A stretch of DNA of 37,098 nucleotides from Ruminococcus sp. (GCA_020024635.1 JAHHTL010000021.1:1-37098), one strand, 5' to 3'. Numbered from the stretch's first letter, positions 1-8,381 are shown. A program made the numbers and translations. The notes: generated by a model not told the origin, from the sequence alone.

Positions 1-1028
1 GTAGTAACAGGACTTATAGTTACTTCTGTGGAAGGGGCTGCCACAGAGGACATTGCCATCGAAAAACCAGAAAGCGCAGAATCAGGTAGGGGTGGCATGG
101 ACGCAGTATATTGTTCGCTGATTTGCCGATAACGTTCCTCATTTAACGATGGCTTTCCCCAAATATCATCAAAGGAAGCAGTCTGGCAATGCTCTTGAGC
201 TTTCCGTGCAATTTTCTTTTTGCGAAGTTCTTCTGCTAATTGTCGCTCTTCCATTTCTTTGTGTTTTTTTGCTGCTCTGCGTTCTGCTTGAAACAGTCGT
301 TCTTCACGATGAAGACGGGAAATTTTAATATTCCCTTTTTGGATCACAACTTTAATTTTTCGGATAATTGCGGCAGCTTCTTTTGGATCGGAAACCTTTA
401 GTTTAACTTTTCCAATTTCACTGTGGCTTGATGCAATCAATCCACGAACAGAGGAAACGCTTTTGGCATTTGCAAGTTGCATCATTCGACTACTGTGTGA
501 GTATTTATAAGGAGTAGAATAAGGATTCTTTTTCTTATCTGTGGTGTTCATAGAATGAGAAGTAGGAGGAGCTGGAATTTCCTTAAAAGGATTTTTTTGT
601 TCCGGAAGCTCTTCGGTTGTTGTCCACTTGGATACTTCACCGTTTTCATCTATGACCAATCCCATGCCTAGTAACTTTTTGTTTGTAAGGTAAGCTTCAG
701 ACAAAGCACCGGATTGATATTTTGAAAAAGAGTTTAAAACATCTTTTACTTTTGTCTGTAAGGAAGGGTCAGCACTCATCTTATCTAATAATTCTTTGGA
801 AATTACAACATGATTCATTCCTTGTTGAGAGGAAGCATAGTTCTTTAACTGTTCCTTGTTTGTAAAATCGATAAAATCAAAATGGATGTTTTTATAACTG
901 TTTTTCAATTCATGGATCAATTTTTCAGTAGCATCAACGGTAGAAGCAGTGTCTATTTTACGAGAAGGAATTGTTGAAAGTGAAGCAGCTCCAGAGGAAG
1001 AATTCGCTGTAAGTTTTGGAATATTCAT
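1..1028 (-). CDS. Hypothetical protein, DUF6033-like, C-terminus outside window
   Basis: An open frame runs from an ATG at 1028 to the left edge without a stop, giving at least 342 residues. An AGGAG site lies about 7 bases before the ATG. The protein starts MNIPKLTANSSSG and has no signal peptide or membrane helix in the visible part. Residues about 35-130 look globular, residues about 155-185 are Pro/Ser/Thr/Lys-rich, and a strongly charged Arg/Lys/Glu helix, probably a coiled coil, covers about 245-290. A Ser/Pro/Met-rich stretch follows. From memory it resembles the DUF6033 proteins of Lachnospiraceae, whose function is unknown; the family name is unverified. It is divergent from the recombinase pair. 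A sigma-28-like -10 element lies upstream, so a link with motility genes is possible but weak. Confidence 0.8.
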   Translation of the reverse strand, partial: MNIPKLTANSSSGAASLSTIPSRKIDTASTVDATEKLIHELKNSYKNIHFDFIDFTNKEQLKNYASSQQGMNHVVISKELLDKMSADPSLQTKVKDVLNSFSKYQSGALSEAYLTNKKLLGMGLVIDENGEVSKWTTTEELPEQKNPFKEIPAPPTSHSMNTTDKKKNPYSTPYKYSHSSRMMQLANAKSVSSVRGLIASSHSEIGKVKLKVSDPKEAAAIIRKIKVVIQKGNIKISRLHREERLFQAERRAAKKHKEMEERQLAEELRKKKIARKAQEHCQTASFDDIWGKPSLNEERYRQISEQYTASMPPLPDSALSGFSMAMSSVAAPSTEVTISPVT

Positions 1029-1074
1029 CGTGATTCTCCTTTCTGAAAGTTGATTAAAATTGTCTCTATATAAT

Positions 1075-1082
1075 ATATCGGC
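1075..1082 (-). promoter_or_regulatory. Possible sigma-28-type -10 element
   Basis: The minus strand reads GCCGATAT, identical to the usual -10 box of sigma-D/sigma-28 (flagellar) promoters, about 47 bases before the ATG at 1028. No TAAA -35 box is found at the expected 14-16 base spacing; the sequence there is TTTT. An AT-rich stretch next to it could instead serve as an ordinary -10. Confidence 0.3.
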
Positions 1083-1171
1083 TGATGGAAGCAAAGAAAA
1101 AGGGAAAAAGGAATTTAATACAAAGAACAATAATATAATTTAAAAAATTGTTGATAGCAGCAAGGGAATAT

Positions 1172-1285
1172 ATGGAAAAACGTATGATAGAAAAAATTCT
1201 TAAAATCTTACAAGAGGAAAATTTGATTACGGTAGAAGAACAAATGGAAGCAGAAAAGATACTTTACAGACAGAATGAATTATAA
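1172..1285 (+). CDS. Small 37-aa protein coupled to the recombinase
   Basis: A 37-codon frame starts at ATG 1172 and its TAA (1283-1285) directly precedes the recombinase ATG at 1286, so translation is probably coupled. The product begins MEKRMIEKILKILQEENLI and is almost wholly helical and charged, rich in Glu, Lys and Ile. The phrase ENLITVEEQMEAEKIL recalls the short SHOCT-type helical motif found as stand-alone proteins near mobile-element genes, but this is a weak match. The ribosome binding site (AAGGGA, 6 bases before the ATG) is moderate. It may instead be only a leader ORF that sets recombinase expression. The exact abutment is the main reason to call it. Confidence 0.55.
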   Translation: MEKRMIEKILKILQEENLITVEEQMEAEKILYRQNEL

Positions 1286-3097
1286 ATGTATCGTGCGGTT
1301 ATTTATTGTCGGTGCAGTACGGAAGAAGAAAGCCAACAAGATGCCTTAAAGAAACAGACGCAAGAAGCGAGAACTGCAGTGAAAGAAAAAGGGTGGTTGT
1401 TGGCAGGGGAGTATATAGAAGCTAAAAGCGGAACTTCAACAGAAAAGCGAAAAAAATATCAACAATTATACGAAGATTTACAAGAGAATAAGTTTGACAT
1501 TGTTGTTATTAAAAGTCAAGATCGATTGATGCGAAATACAAAAGACTGGTATTTGTTTTTGGATCGCCTTGTAGAAAACGGAAAACGTTTGTTTATGTAC
1601 TTGGAAAATAAATTTTATTCCGCAGATGATTCCTTAATCACAGGTATTAAGGCGATTCTTGCAGAAGAGTATAGTAGGGAATTGTCAAAAAAAATTAATA
1701 ACGCCCATAAAAATAGACAAAAGTTAGGAAAGACCTTTATGATTCCATCTCAGACTTATGGACTGAAAAAAACTTCCAAAGGGACATACATTCTAGAGGA
1801 AAAAGAGGCGGAGGTTATCCGTCTGATCTTTCATCTAGCCAAAAGTCATGGAAGTATTGTAATTGCTCGTATACTCGAAGAAAAAGGGTATCGTGATCGA
1901 AGAGGCAGAGTGTTTTCAGAGCAGGCTGTTCGAAAAATCATTCGGAATCCAATCCGTTGTGGAACCATTATACAAAATAAAAGACATTATGATTTTGATT
2001 TAAAAAAGGAAATGTATTTGCCAAAAGAAGAATGGAAAATTCATAAAAGTGCAGTACCAGCGTGTGTGTCGGAAGAAGAGTGGATAGAAGCAAATCAGGC
2101 AATGGATATACGAGCAAGAGATAGAAAGATTGACACCTATTGTCCCAAAGGAAATCATATAGGAAAATACGATCTGTCAGGAAAATTAAGGTGTGGAGTA
2201 TGCGGAAACCCTTATTATAGAACTTACAGAAAAAAATATAAAACAAGGGAATATGCGATTGAATGGAAATGCAGTGAATATCTATATCATGGAAAAGAAA
2301 AATGTAACAATATCGGGATAGAAGAGAACAAAATATTTGCAATATTAAAACAAATTTGCAAACAATACTACAAAGGATTTCAACTGGATTCAAAGAGGTT
2401 TGTTGAAAATACAATTTCTTTACTGGAAAAAGTGTTGCAACATACAGATAAAGAAGAGGAACAAAGGACGTTGGAAAAACAACTAAAAAATGTAATACAG
2501 TTACAAGAAAAATTGCTGAATAAACTTTTAGAGGATGTGATCACTGATGAAACTTACAAGAAGAAAAAAGTAGAATTGGATGATAAGAAAGACAGCATTG
2601 AAAAAGAATTGCAATCAATTTCGCAATTAGAACAAGCAAAATTAAGTTTTGAACAAAGAATTCAAAGTATCAAATACAAATTAGAGACAGAAATAATAGA
2701 ACAAGCAATTGTTTCACAAATGATAGACAACATAGATAGGATTTATGTACATAGAAAATACCTTGAAATCCGATTTTATATGGATAAAATGTTAGGAATT
2801 GATCCAAAGTCCTTTCAAACAATGTATGAGATCACAGAAGATTTTGGGGATTCGTTTGGAATTCGATTCCCATTGCCAGAAGATTTTGTATATAGAGATA
2901 GAAAAAGGTTGGAAAGGGAACGCATCATAGAATATATGAGAGAAAAGCCCAATATTACGGCAAAGGAAATTGCCGAAAAAGAAAATATAAGTTTATCGAC
3001 CGCTAATTATCGAATTAAAAAGCTTCGTCAAGATGGTCGAATACAGTTTAATGGAAACGGCGGAAAAGGAAACTGGTGTGTAAATGAAAAAAGATGA
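1286..3097 (+). CDS. Large serine recombinase
   Basis: A 603-residue site-specific recombinase of the large serine (resolvase/invertase) family, expected to integrate or excise DNA through a 5'-phosphoserine intermediate. The N-terminal catalytic domain (about 2-150) has RCS at residues 9-11, with Ser11 the nucleophile. The Recombinase domain starts near PSQTYG (154) and runs to about 265. A zinc ribbon follows with Cys303, Cys306, Cys329 and Cys340, then a long charged coiled coil (about 380-480). The last 55-60 residues form a winged-helix-like DNA-binding unit (ITAKEIAEKENISLSTANYRI), an uncommon ending for phage integrases of this class. The length fits the 450-650 range. The gene ends tens of bases from a disrupted ABC permease, as expected for a recombinase at the edge of its element. 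It appears intact. Confidence 0.95.
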   Translation: MYRAVIYCRCSTEEESQQDALKKQTQEARTAVKEKGWLLAGEYIEAKSGTSTEKRKKYQQLYEDLQENKFDIVVIKSQDRLMRNTKDWYLFLDRLVENGKRLFMYLENKFYSADDSLITGIKAILAEEYSRELSKKINNAHKNRQKLGKTFMIPSQTYGLKKTSKGTYILEEKEAEVIRLIFHLAKSHGSIVIARILEEKGYRDRRGRVFSEQAVRKIIRNPIRCGTIIQNKRHYDFDLKKEMYLPKEEWKIHKSAVPACVSEEEWIEANQAMDIRARDRKIDTYCPKGNHIGKYDLSGKLRCGVCGNPYYRTYRKKYKTREYAIEWKCSEYLYHGKEKCNNIGIEENKIFAILKQICKQYYKGFQLDSKRFVENTISLLEKVLQHTDKEEEQRTLEKQLKNVIQLQEKLLNKLLEDVITDETYKKKKVELDDKKDSIEKELQSISQLEQAKLSFEQRIQSIKYKLETEIIEQAIVSQMIDNIDRIYVHRKYLEIRFYMDKMLGIDPKSFQTMYEITEDFGDSFGIRFPLPEDFVYRDRKRLERERIIEYMREKPNITAKEIAEKENISLSTANYRIKKLRQDGRIQFNGNGGKGNWCVNEKR

Positions 3098-3847
3098 TTT
3101 CCTTTTGCTGTTTTTAGTGTGGATATCAAATCTGATCAGTACCTGTTCGCAGTGCAAGACCTGAGAAGAATAAATAATGAGATATCCAAGACCGGAACGT
3201 GCAGCAAGGAACTCTCCGATAATGACACCAACAAGACAAAGACCAATGTTGACTTTCATATTGCTGATGATGGCGGGAACACAGCCGGGGAGGATTACCT
3301 TGGTTAGTACATGAAACTTATTCCCTCGTAAAGTATAAATAAGTTTAATGGTCTCTTTGTCTACAGAGGAAAAGACTGTGTAAAGATTTAGGATACTCCC
3401 AAAAATCGCAACAGAGATTCCGGCAACGATAATGGTTGTTTTTGTTGCTCCAAGCCAGACAATGAGAAGAGGAGCAAGTGCAGATTTTGGCAGACTATTG
3501 AGAACAACGAGGTAAGGGTCCAATATTTCGGACAATTTTTTATTGCTCCACAATAAAATCGCAAACAAAATGCTTAAAACGGTAACAAAGAAAAAGCTTA
3601 TAATGGTCTCATATAAGGTGGTACCAATATGAAGGAAGATGGAATGATCTTTTATCATTTGCCAAAAACAGAGTCCGATCTTGGAGGGACTGCTGAAAAT
3701 AAAGGAATCAATGAATCCAGCTACGGAACAAATTTCCCATGCAGATAGAAAGCCAACAAAAATAAAGATTCTAGAATAGAACACGATCCGTTTGTGCTTT
3801 TTTTGGGTGTTGAGGTAGGTTTGTTGTGCAACAGAAATCTTAGTCAT
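2993..3847 (-). pseudogene. ABC transporter permease (SsuC/TauC/ThiX type), 3' end replaced
   Basis: Membrane component of an ABC importer of the nitrate/sulfonate/taurine/HMP-precursor class. The ATG at 3847 overlaps the ATPase stop by 8 bases. Residues 1-235 are family-typical, with membrane helices near 25-45, 75-100 and 120-150, the coupling motif LRGNKFHVLTKVILPGCVP near 173-191, and GEFLAARSGLGYLII near 211-225. Normal members continue with one more helix and end near 250-260 residues. Here the frame runs instead into about 45 Ser/Lys/Phe-rich residues encoded antisense to the recombinase and stops at 2993, for 284 residues in all. Loss of the final helix probably inactivates the permease. 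No substrate-binding protein gene for this importer is present. The substrate cannot be deduced. Confidence 0.75.
3098..3160. other. Probable junction of integrated element with ABC permease gene
   Basis: Reading the permease on the minus strand, family-like sequence (GLGYLIIYSSQVL) holds to about 3155 and perhaps to 3137. It then turns into Ser/Lys/Phe-rich sequence unlike the family, which is the antisense of the recombinase 3' end. The join must therefore lie between the recombinase stop (3097) and about 3160. The interval contains the palindrome CTGATCAG at 3132-3139 and two ACCTG copies at 3141-3145 and 3159-3163. The exact crossover and the second attachment site cannot be set because the other end of the element is outside the window. 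Confidence 0.45.
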
Positions 3848-4607
3848 TTTTATTTAACGCCTCCCATAATGTATTAAAATAAGTTTTAAATTCTGGAGTA
3901 TTTCGTCTATGAAGTGGGGTATCATTTTGGGGGTCGAATGATAAGCATAGAACTTTGTTAATACGAGCAGGACGTTTGGTGAGGATAATAATTTTGTTGG
4001 CCAGACTAATGGCTTCGGAAAGGTCGTGTGTGACGAGCAAAGCGGTCTTTTTTTCTTTTTTTATAATCTGTCCAATGTCATCTCCTACATTTAAACGTGT
4101 TTGATAATCAAGAGCCGAAAAAGGTTCGTCTAGTAACAAGAAATCAGGATTTAATACAAGTGTGCGAATAAGAGCTGCTCGTTGTCTCATGCCACCAGAT
4201 AGTTCGGATGGTTTGGAATTTTTAAATTGACTTAATCCATATAAATGAAGTAATTCATTGGCATATTGCTTTGTTTCTTTTGTAAGAGCGTGTTGAATTT
4301 CGAGCCCGAGAAGAATGTTTTTGTAGATACTGCGCCATTCAAGGAGATAATCTTTTTGAAGCATATAACCGATGTTAATGGAATTTTTTTCTAAAGATTT
4401 TCCATGAATACGTACAGTGCCATGTTCAGGTTTTAATAATCCGGCAATAATGGAAAGCAAAGTTGATTTTCCACATCCGGAGGGCCCGATTACAGCGACA
4501 AAATCTCCTTGATCAACATGAAAAGAAAGATCAACAAGGGCTGGAGTTTCCCCTTCCGGAGAATGATATGCATAGCTTACATGTTCTAATTCCAGTATGG
4601 ATTCCAT
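3840..4607 (-). CDS. ABC transporter ATP-binding protein (SsuB/TauB type)
   Basis: A 255-residue cytoplasmic ATPase that would power the adjacent permease. It has Walker A GPSGCGKST at 41-49, the signature LSGGMRQ at 136-142, Walker B FLLLDE at 156-161, a D-loop SALD, and the switch histidine in LLVTHD (His194). Length and motif spacing match the sulfonate/taurine/thiamin-precursor importer ATPases. A GGGAGGAAACTA ribosome binding region precedes the ATG at 4607. The gene is complete, but its partner permease is truncated and no binding protein follows, so the transporter is probably non-functional unless rescued elsewhere. Confidence 0.93.
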   Translation of the reverse strand: MESILELEHVSYAYHSPEGETPALVDLSFHVDQGDFVAVIGPSGCGKSTLLSIIAGLLKPEHGTVRIHGKSLEKNSINIGYMLQKDYLLEWRSIYKNILLGLEIQHALTKETKQYANELLHLYGLSQFKNSKPSELSGGMRQRAALIRTLVLNPDFLLLDEPFSALDYQTRLNVGDDIGQIIKKEKKTALLVTHDLSEAISLANKIIILTKRPARINKVLCLSFDPQNDTPLHRRNTPEFKTYFNTLWEALNKND

Positions 4608-4884
4608 TAGTTTCCTCCCTTAAAGATAGTATGATATAAACTATGAAGAAAAGGAAAAACAGTGAAAGATTTATGAAATTTTCCGTGGTTGAGCGTCGAC
4701 AAAACATTACAATGTTATGCATAATTTACAATGAGAAAAAAAATGGATATAAAAAATGGTAAATTGTGCACTAAAAAAGCAAAAAAAAGCAAGATGTATA
4801 ATGGCCAAGACAAGATAATGATAGAAAGAAGCAAGGCAATGAGTTATCATGAACATAAGATAAATCAGTATAGGAGGAAGATTT
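4608..4884. promoter_or_regulatory. Divergent intergenic region
   Basis: This gap separates the minus-strand ABC ATPase from the plus-strand sugar-binding protein and must hold both promoters. A TATAAT box at 4797-4802 is the best -10 candidate for the sugar operon, though no good -35 stands 16-18 bases before it. A perfect 10-bp palindrome, TTATGCATAA (4715-4724), lies about 170 bases before the binding-protein start and could be a regulator site. No riboswitch fold was recognised. AGGAGGAAG lies just before the ATG at 4885. Confidence 0.4.
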
Positions 4885-6234
4885 ATGAAAAAGAAATTTG
4901 TTTCAAAACTAATCGCTTGTGGCTTGATTGCTACAATGGCAGCGTCTCTTGTAGCTGGATGTGGCAGCAAAGACAACGCTGACAAACCAGCAAAAAAGGA
5001 TGATGCAGAAAAGGTACTTAAAGTAGCGGCAGTCGAAACAGCATATGGCGCTCAAATGTGGAAAGATGTATGTGCTGCATTCGAAGAAGAGACAGGAGTA
5101 AAGGTTGAACTTACAATCGATAAAAAACTCGAAGATAAGATCACACCAAACATGAAAGCCGGAGTATATCCAGACGTTGTAATGCGTTCTGTAGGTTCAG
5201 AGCAGGCGCTCACAGAAACATTTGTGAAAGACAACAATGTTGTAGATTTAAATGACGTTCTTGATATGACAGTTCCTGGAGAGGATGCGAAAGTTGGAGA
5301 TAAGATTCTTCCAGGTTTCACAGAAAACTCTATCGTAAAACCTTATGATGATGGACATGCATATCTTATGCCTATGTTCTATTCTCCATGTGGATTATGG
5401 TACAATGCAGCACTTTTAAAAGAAAAAGGCTGGGAAGTTCCACAAACATGGGATGAAATGTGGAAATTAGGAGAAGAGGCAGCAAAAGAAGATATTGCAC
5501 TCTTTACATATCCAACAACAGGATACTTTGATGCATTTTTCTATGCATTGTTACATTCAAATACAACACCAGAGCAGTTTGCAGAAGCTTTGAAATATGG
5601 AGAAGGTTCTTGGGATACAAAAGAAGCTCAAGAAGTATTTGATGTAATTGAGAAACTTACTTCTTACACAAACAAATTGACACCAGCACAGGCAAACGAT
5701 AATGACTTCCAGAAAAATCAACAGCTTGTACTTGATAACAAAGCGCTCTTTATGCCAAATGGTACATGGATTATTGGTGAGATGAAAGATGCTCCACGTG
5801 TAGATGGATTTGAATGGGGATTCACAGCTCTTCCAGCTTTAAAAGAGGGTGGAGAACGAGCATCTTACACATTCTTTGAGCAGATTTGGATGCCAAAAGA
5901 AGCAGAAAACCAAGACCTTGGTAAAGAATTTATTGCATTCTTGTATTCAGATAAAGCAGCAGAGATTTTCGCAAAATCAAATGCAATTCAGCCAATCAAA
6001 GGTATGTCAGAAAAACTTGAAGGAGATAACAAGTTATTCTACAGCGTATATGATACAGGAGCAGTTGCTGTTATGGATGCATTTGCAACAACAGATCCAG
6101 TAGAAGGTGTTACAGTAAGAGGAACATTCTTTGATCCAATCAACTCACTTGTAACAGGTGATAAGACAAAAGCAGACTGGATTGAAGGAATCAAAAAAGA
6201 CAGTGAACTTCTTAGAAAAGCTTTAAAGAAATAA
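4885..6234 (+). CDS. Extracellular sugar-binding lipoprotein (family 1)
   Basis: A 449-residue solute-binding protein of a carbohydrate ABC importer (CUT1 type). The N-terminus is a lipoprotein signal: MKKKF, a hydrophobic stretch, then lipobox VAGC with Cys26 as the predicted lipidated residue. A Lys/Asp-rich linker follows. The mature region has typical family-1 features: a KVAAVETAYGAQMW first strand and helix, PDVVMRS near 95, and the hinge region YSPCGLWYNAALLKEKGWEVPQTWDEMWKLGEEA near 165-200. It leads an operon with two permeases, a small membrane protein and a glycosidase, so it probably captures a short oligosaccharide that the glycosidase then trims. The sugar cannot be named from sequence. 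Confidence 0.94.
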   Translation: MKKKFVSKLIACGLIATMAASLVAGCGSKDNADKPAKKDDAEKVLKVAAVETAYGAQMWKDVCAAFEEETGVKVELTIDKKLEDKITPNMKAGVYPDVVMRSVGSEQALTETFVKDNNVVDLNDVLDMTVPGEDAKVGDKILPGFTENSIVKPYDDGHAYLMPMFYSPCGLWYNAALLKEKGWEVPQTWDEMWKLGEEAAKEDIALFTYPTTGYFDAFFYALLHSNTTPEQFAEALKYGEGSWDTKEAQEVFDVIEKLTSYTNKLTPAQANDNDFQKNQQLVLDNKALFMPNGTWIIGEMKDAPRVDGFEWGFTALPALKEGGERASYTFFEQIWMPKEAENQDLGKEFIAFLYSDKAAEIFAKSNAIQPIKGMSEKLEGDNKLFYSVYDTGAVAVMDAFATTDPVEGVTVRGTFFDPINSLVTGDKTKADWIEGIKKDSELLRKALKK

Positions 6235-6280
6235 TGAAAATAATTTAGACCTGTATGTATATCCGGCAGGTTGAAAAAAG

Positions 6281-6316
6281 AGCGGTCGGTGACGTGGTTC
6301 GATACCGACCGCTTTT
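6281..6316 (+). terminator. Stem-loop between binding protein and permease genes
   Basis: AGCGGTCGGT (6281-6290) pairs perfectly with ACCGACCGCT (6304-6313) across a 13-base loop and is followed by TTT only. The position after a binding-protein gene suggests a partial terminator or an RNA-stabilising hairpin that gives more binding protein than permease. Confidence 0.7.
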
Positions 6317-6364
6317 GAATGAAAATATTCTCAATTTGCAGGGAAGAAAAGAGGAGAGGAATCT

Positions 6365-7261
6365 ATGCGTAGTAAAGGAAAAGGAAGATTCGTATTCTTT
6401 TGTCTGGCGCCGGCAGCAATTTTATTTGTAATTTTTATGATTATCCCTACCATTGATGTATTTCGTATGTCATTGTTTAAATGGGGTGGTTATACAGCAG
6501 ATAAGACATTTGTTGGATTAAAAAACTTTTCGATACTTTTTAAGAGTCCTAAGTTTTATCAGTCATTTCAGAATACAATTCTTTTAATTGTGGTGGTAAC
6601 GGTTGTAACATTTTCAACATCCCTTATTTTTGCAGCAATACTGTCAAGAGAAAAAATCAAAGGACAGAATTTCTTTCGGGTTATATTTTACATTCCAAAC
6701 ATTTTGTCAGTGGTTGTTATTGCAGCTATTTTTTCTGCCATTTATGATCCAGACAAAGGCCTTATGAATACATTTCTTAATTTATTCCGAGGAGTGGAAG
6801 GAGAACAAAATCCGATTCTATGGCTAGGAAGTCAAAAATTAGTTATTTATAGTATTGTGATTGCCATGATTTGGCAGGCGATTGGGTATTACATGGTTAT
6901 GTACATGGCTAGTATGGCAAATATTCCAGAGAGTTTATATGAGTCGGCAGCATTGGAAGGTGCTGGGAGAATCACGCAATTTTTCCAAATTACCCTTCCA
7001 TTGATCTGGACGAATATTCGTACAACGCTCACATTTTTCATTATCAGTACAATTAATATGAGTTTCCTTTTTGTAAAAGCGATGACCGGAGGAGGACCAG
7101 ACGGAGCATCAAATGTGTTCTTAAGTTATATGTATCAAGAGGCATATACGAACTCCTCTTATGGTTATGGTATGTCTATCGGTACAATTGTATTTGTGTT
7201 CTCGTTTGCTTTAGCCGGTATCCTAAATGCTGTTACAAAACGTGATGAAATTGAATTCTAG
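6365..7261 (+). CDS. Sugar ABC transporter permease (MalF-like)
   Basis: A 298-residue inner-membrane permease, the first of the pair in this CUT1 importer. Six hydrophobic segments are visible, starting with FVFFCLAPAAILFVIFMIIPTI. The EAA coupling motif that contacts the ATPase is ESAALEGAGRITQFFQITLP near 195-214. GAGAGGAATCT precedes the ATG. The 16-base gap to the next permease gene indicates one transcript. No dedicated ATPase gene is in the operon; CUT1 systems often share a distant MsmX/UgpC-type ATPase. Confidence 0.95.
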   Translation: MRSKGKGRFVFFCLAPAAILFVIFMIIPTIDVFRMSLFKWGGYTADKTFVGLKNFSILFKSPKFYQSFQNTILLIVVVTVVTFSTSLIFAAILSREKIKGQNFFRVIFYIPNILSVVVIAAIFSAIYDPDKGLMNTFLNLFRGVEGEQNPILWLGSQKLVIYSIVIAMIWQAIGYYMVMYMASMANIPESLYESAALEGAGRITQFFQITLPLIWTNIRTTLTFFIISTINMSFLFVKAMTGGGPDGASNVFLSYMYQEAYTNSSYGYGMSIGTIVFVFSFALAGILNAVTKRDEIEF

Positions 7262-7276
7262 GAAGGAGGAGAGAAG

Positions 7277-8173
7277 ATGAAAAAAAATACAACCGGTACA
7301 AACATTAAACCAACATCTAAATTTGCAAAAGTAATTATTTATATTTTACTGGCACTCCTTGCTATTTCTATTATTGTTCCAGTTGCATGGGTATTTATGG
7401 CATCCCTAAAAGAAAATCAGCAATTTTACGAGAGCCCATGGGCGTTGCCAAATGGACTTCATTTTGAGAACTTTGTTGCGGCATGGCAACAGGCCAACAT
7501 GGGGCACTTTATGTTTAATTCTTTGGTGGTGACGGCTCTTGCAATTACACTTCTTATTGTGATTGCGCTTCCGGCAGCTTATGTGCTTGCCAGATTTAAG
7601 TTTAAAGGAAATAAATTTTGGAATGTAATGTTCATGGCAGGGCTTTTTATCAATGTGAATTACATTGTAGTTCCGATTTTCTTGATGCTATCCAATGGAG
7701 ATAATTTTTTCAGAAGAACATTGGGAAGGCCGTTTTTCTTAAATAATATTTTTATAACAGCATTGGTCTATGCATCTACGGCGCTTCCATTTACGATTTA
7801 TCTTTTGTCTGGATATTTTAAATCTTTGGCAAAAGATTTTGAAGAAGCGGCTTATATGGATGGAGCTGGATATTTTTGTACAATGACAAAAATTATTATG
7901 CCAATGGCAAAACCAAGCATTGTTACAATTATCCTGTTTAATTTCCTCGCATTTTGGAATGAATATATTATAGCTATGACCATTATGCCGGATGAAAAAT
8001 TAAGTACGCTTCCGGTAGGGCTTATGAACTTGATGGCTGCGGAAAGAGCGTCTGTAGAATATGGAAGAATGTATGCAGGTCTGGTTCTTGTTATGCTCCC
8101 AACACTTTTGGTATACATTTTATTGCAGAAGAAATTGACAGAAGGTATGACACTTGGCGGATTGAAAGGATAA
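7277..8173 (+). CDS. Sugar ABC transporter permease (MalG-like)
   Basis: A 298-residue second permease of the CUT1 importer. It has six predicted membrane helices, beginning with VIIYILLALLAISIIVPVAWVF, and the EAA motif EEAAYMDGAGYFCTMTKIIMP near 193-213. The C-terminus LTEGMTLGGLKG is characteristic of MalG-type permeases. AGGAGGAGAG precedes the ATG. It should form a heterodimer with the preceding permease. Confidence 0.95.
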   Translation: MKKNTTGTNIKPTSKFAKVIIYILLALLAISIIVPVAWVFMASLKENQQFYESPWALPNGLHFENFVAAWQQANMGHFMFNSLVVTALAITLLIVIALPAAYVLARFKFKGNKFWNVMFMAGLFINVNYIVVPIFLMLSNGDNFFRRTLGRPFFLNNIFITALVYASTALPFTIYLLSGYFKSLAKDFEEAAYMDGAGYFCTMTKIIMPMAKPSIVTIILFNFLAFWNEYIIAMTIMPDEKLSTLPVGLMNLMAAERASVEYGRMYAGLVLVMLPTLLVYILLQKKLTEGMTLGGLKG

Positions 8174-8185
8174 GGAGGATGTGCT

Positions 8186-8365
8186 ATGAATGAACAACTT
8201 AAAAAAATCATGATAGGGATTGTCGTAGCAATTGTCTTTGTTATCTGCATTGCATTGGTTGTAGTGGGACAAAAAAACATAGGTCCGGCAGGTCTTGGGA
8301 CAATGCTGATCGGTTTAGGTGGACTGATTGGATTGCTATGGCTGTATAATAGACAGTATAAATAA
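8186..8365 (+). CDS. Small 59-aa membrane protein (DUF6903-like)
   Basis: A 59-residue frame with a strong AAGGAGG site 7 bases before the ATG, 12 bases after the permease stop. The protein starts MNEQLKKIMIG and has two hydrophobic segments, about 8-28 and 33-53, joined by GQKNIGPAGLG, so it is a predicted double-spanning membrane protein. From memory it resembles DUF6903 proteins, which sit in sugar-importer operons of Lachnospiraceae; the name is unverified and no function is known. An accessory role in the importer is plausible. Placement between permease and glycosidase with good ribosome binding signals makes it a real gene. Confidence 0.8.
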   Translation: MNEQLKKIMIGIVVAIVFVICIALVVVGQKNIGPAGLGTMLIGLGGLIGLLWLYNRQYK

Positions 8366-8381
8366 CAAAAGGAAAAGACGT

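Noticed and set aside
1968..2414. 148-codon minus-strand frame inside the recombinase
   Set aside because: Leu/Phe/Ser/Tyr-rich antisense of an AT-rich coding region; the plus-strand domains are clearly real.
3119..3307. 62-codon plus-strand frame
   Set aside because: It lies antisense within the permease gene, has no ribosome binding site and no family-like sequence.
4731..4982. 83-codon frame before the sugar-binding protein
   Set aside because: It overlaps the promoter region and the signal-peptide codons of the binding protein in another frame.
8328..8381. Upstream start for the glycosidase
   Set aside because: It would lie inside the 59-aa gene and adds residues not seen in GH95 enzymes; ATG 8382 has the ribosome binding site.
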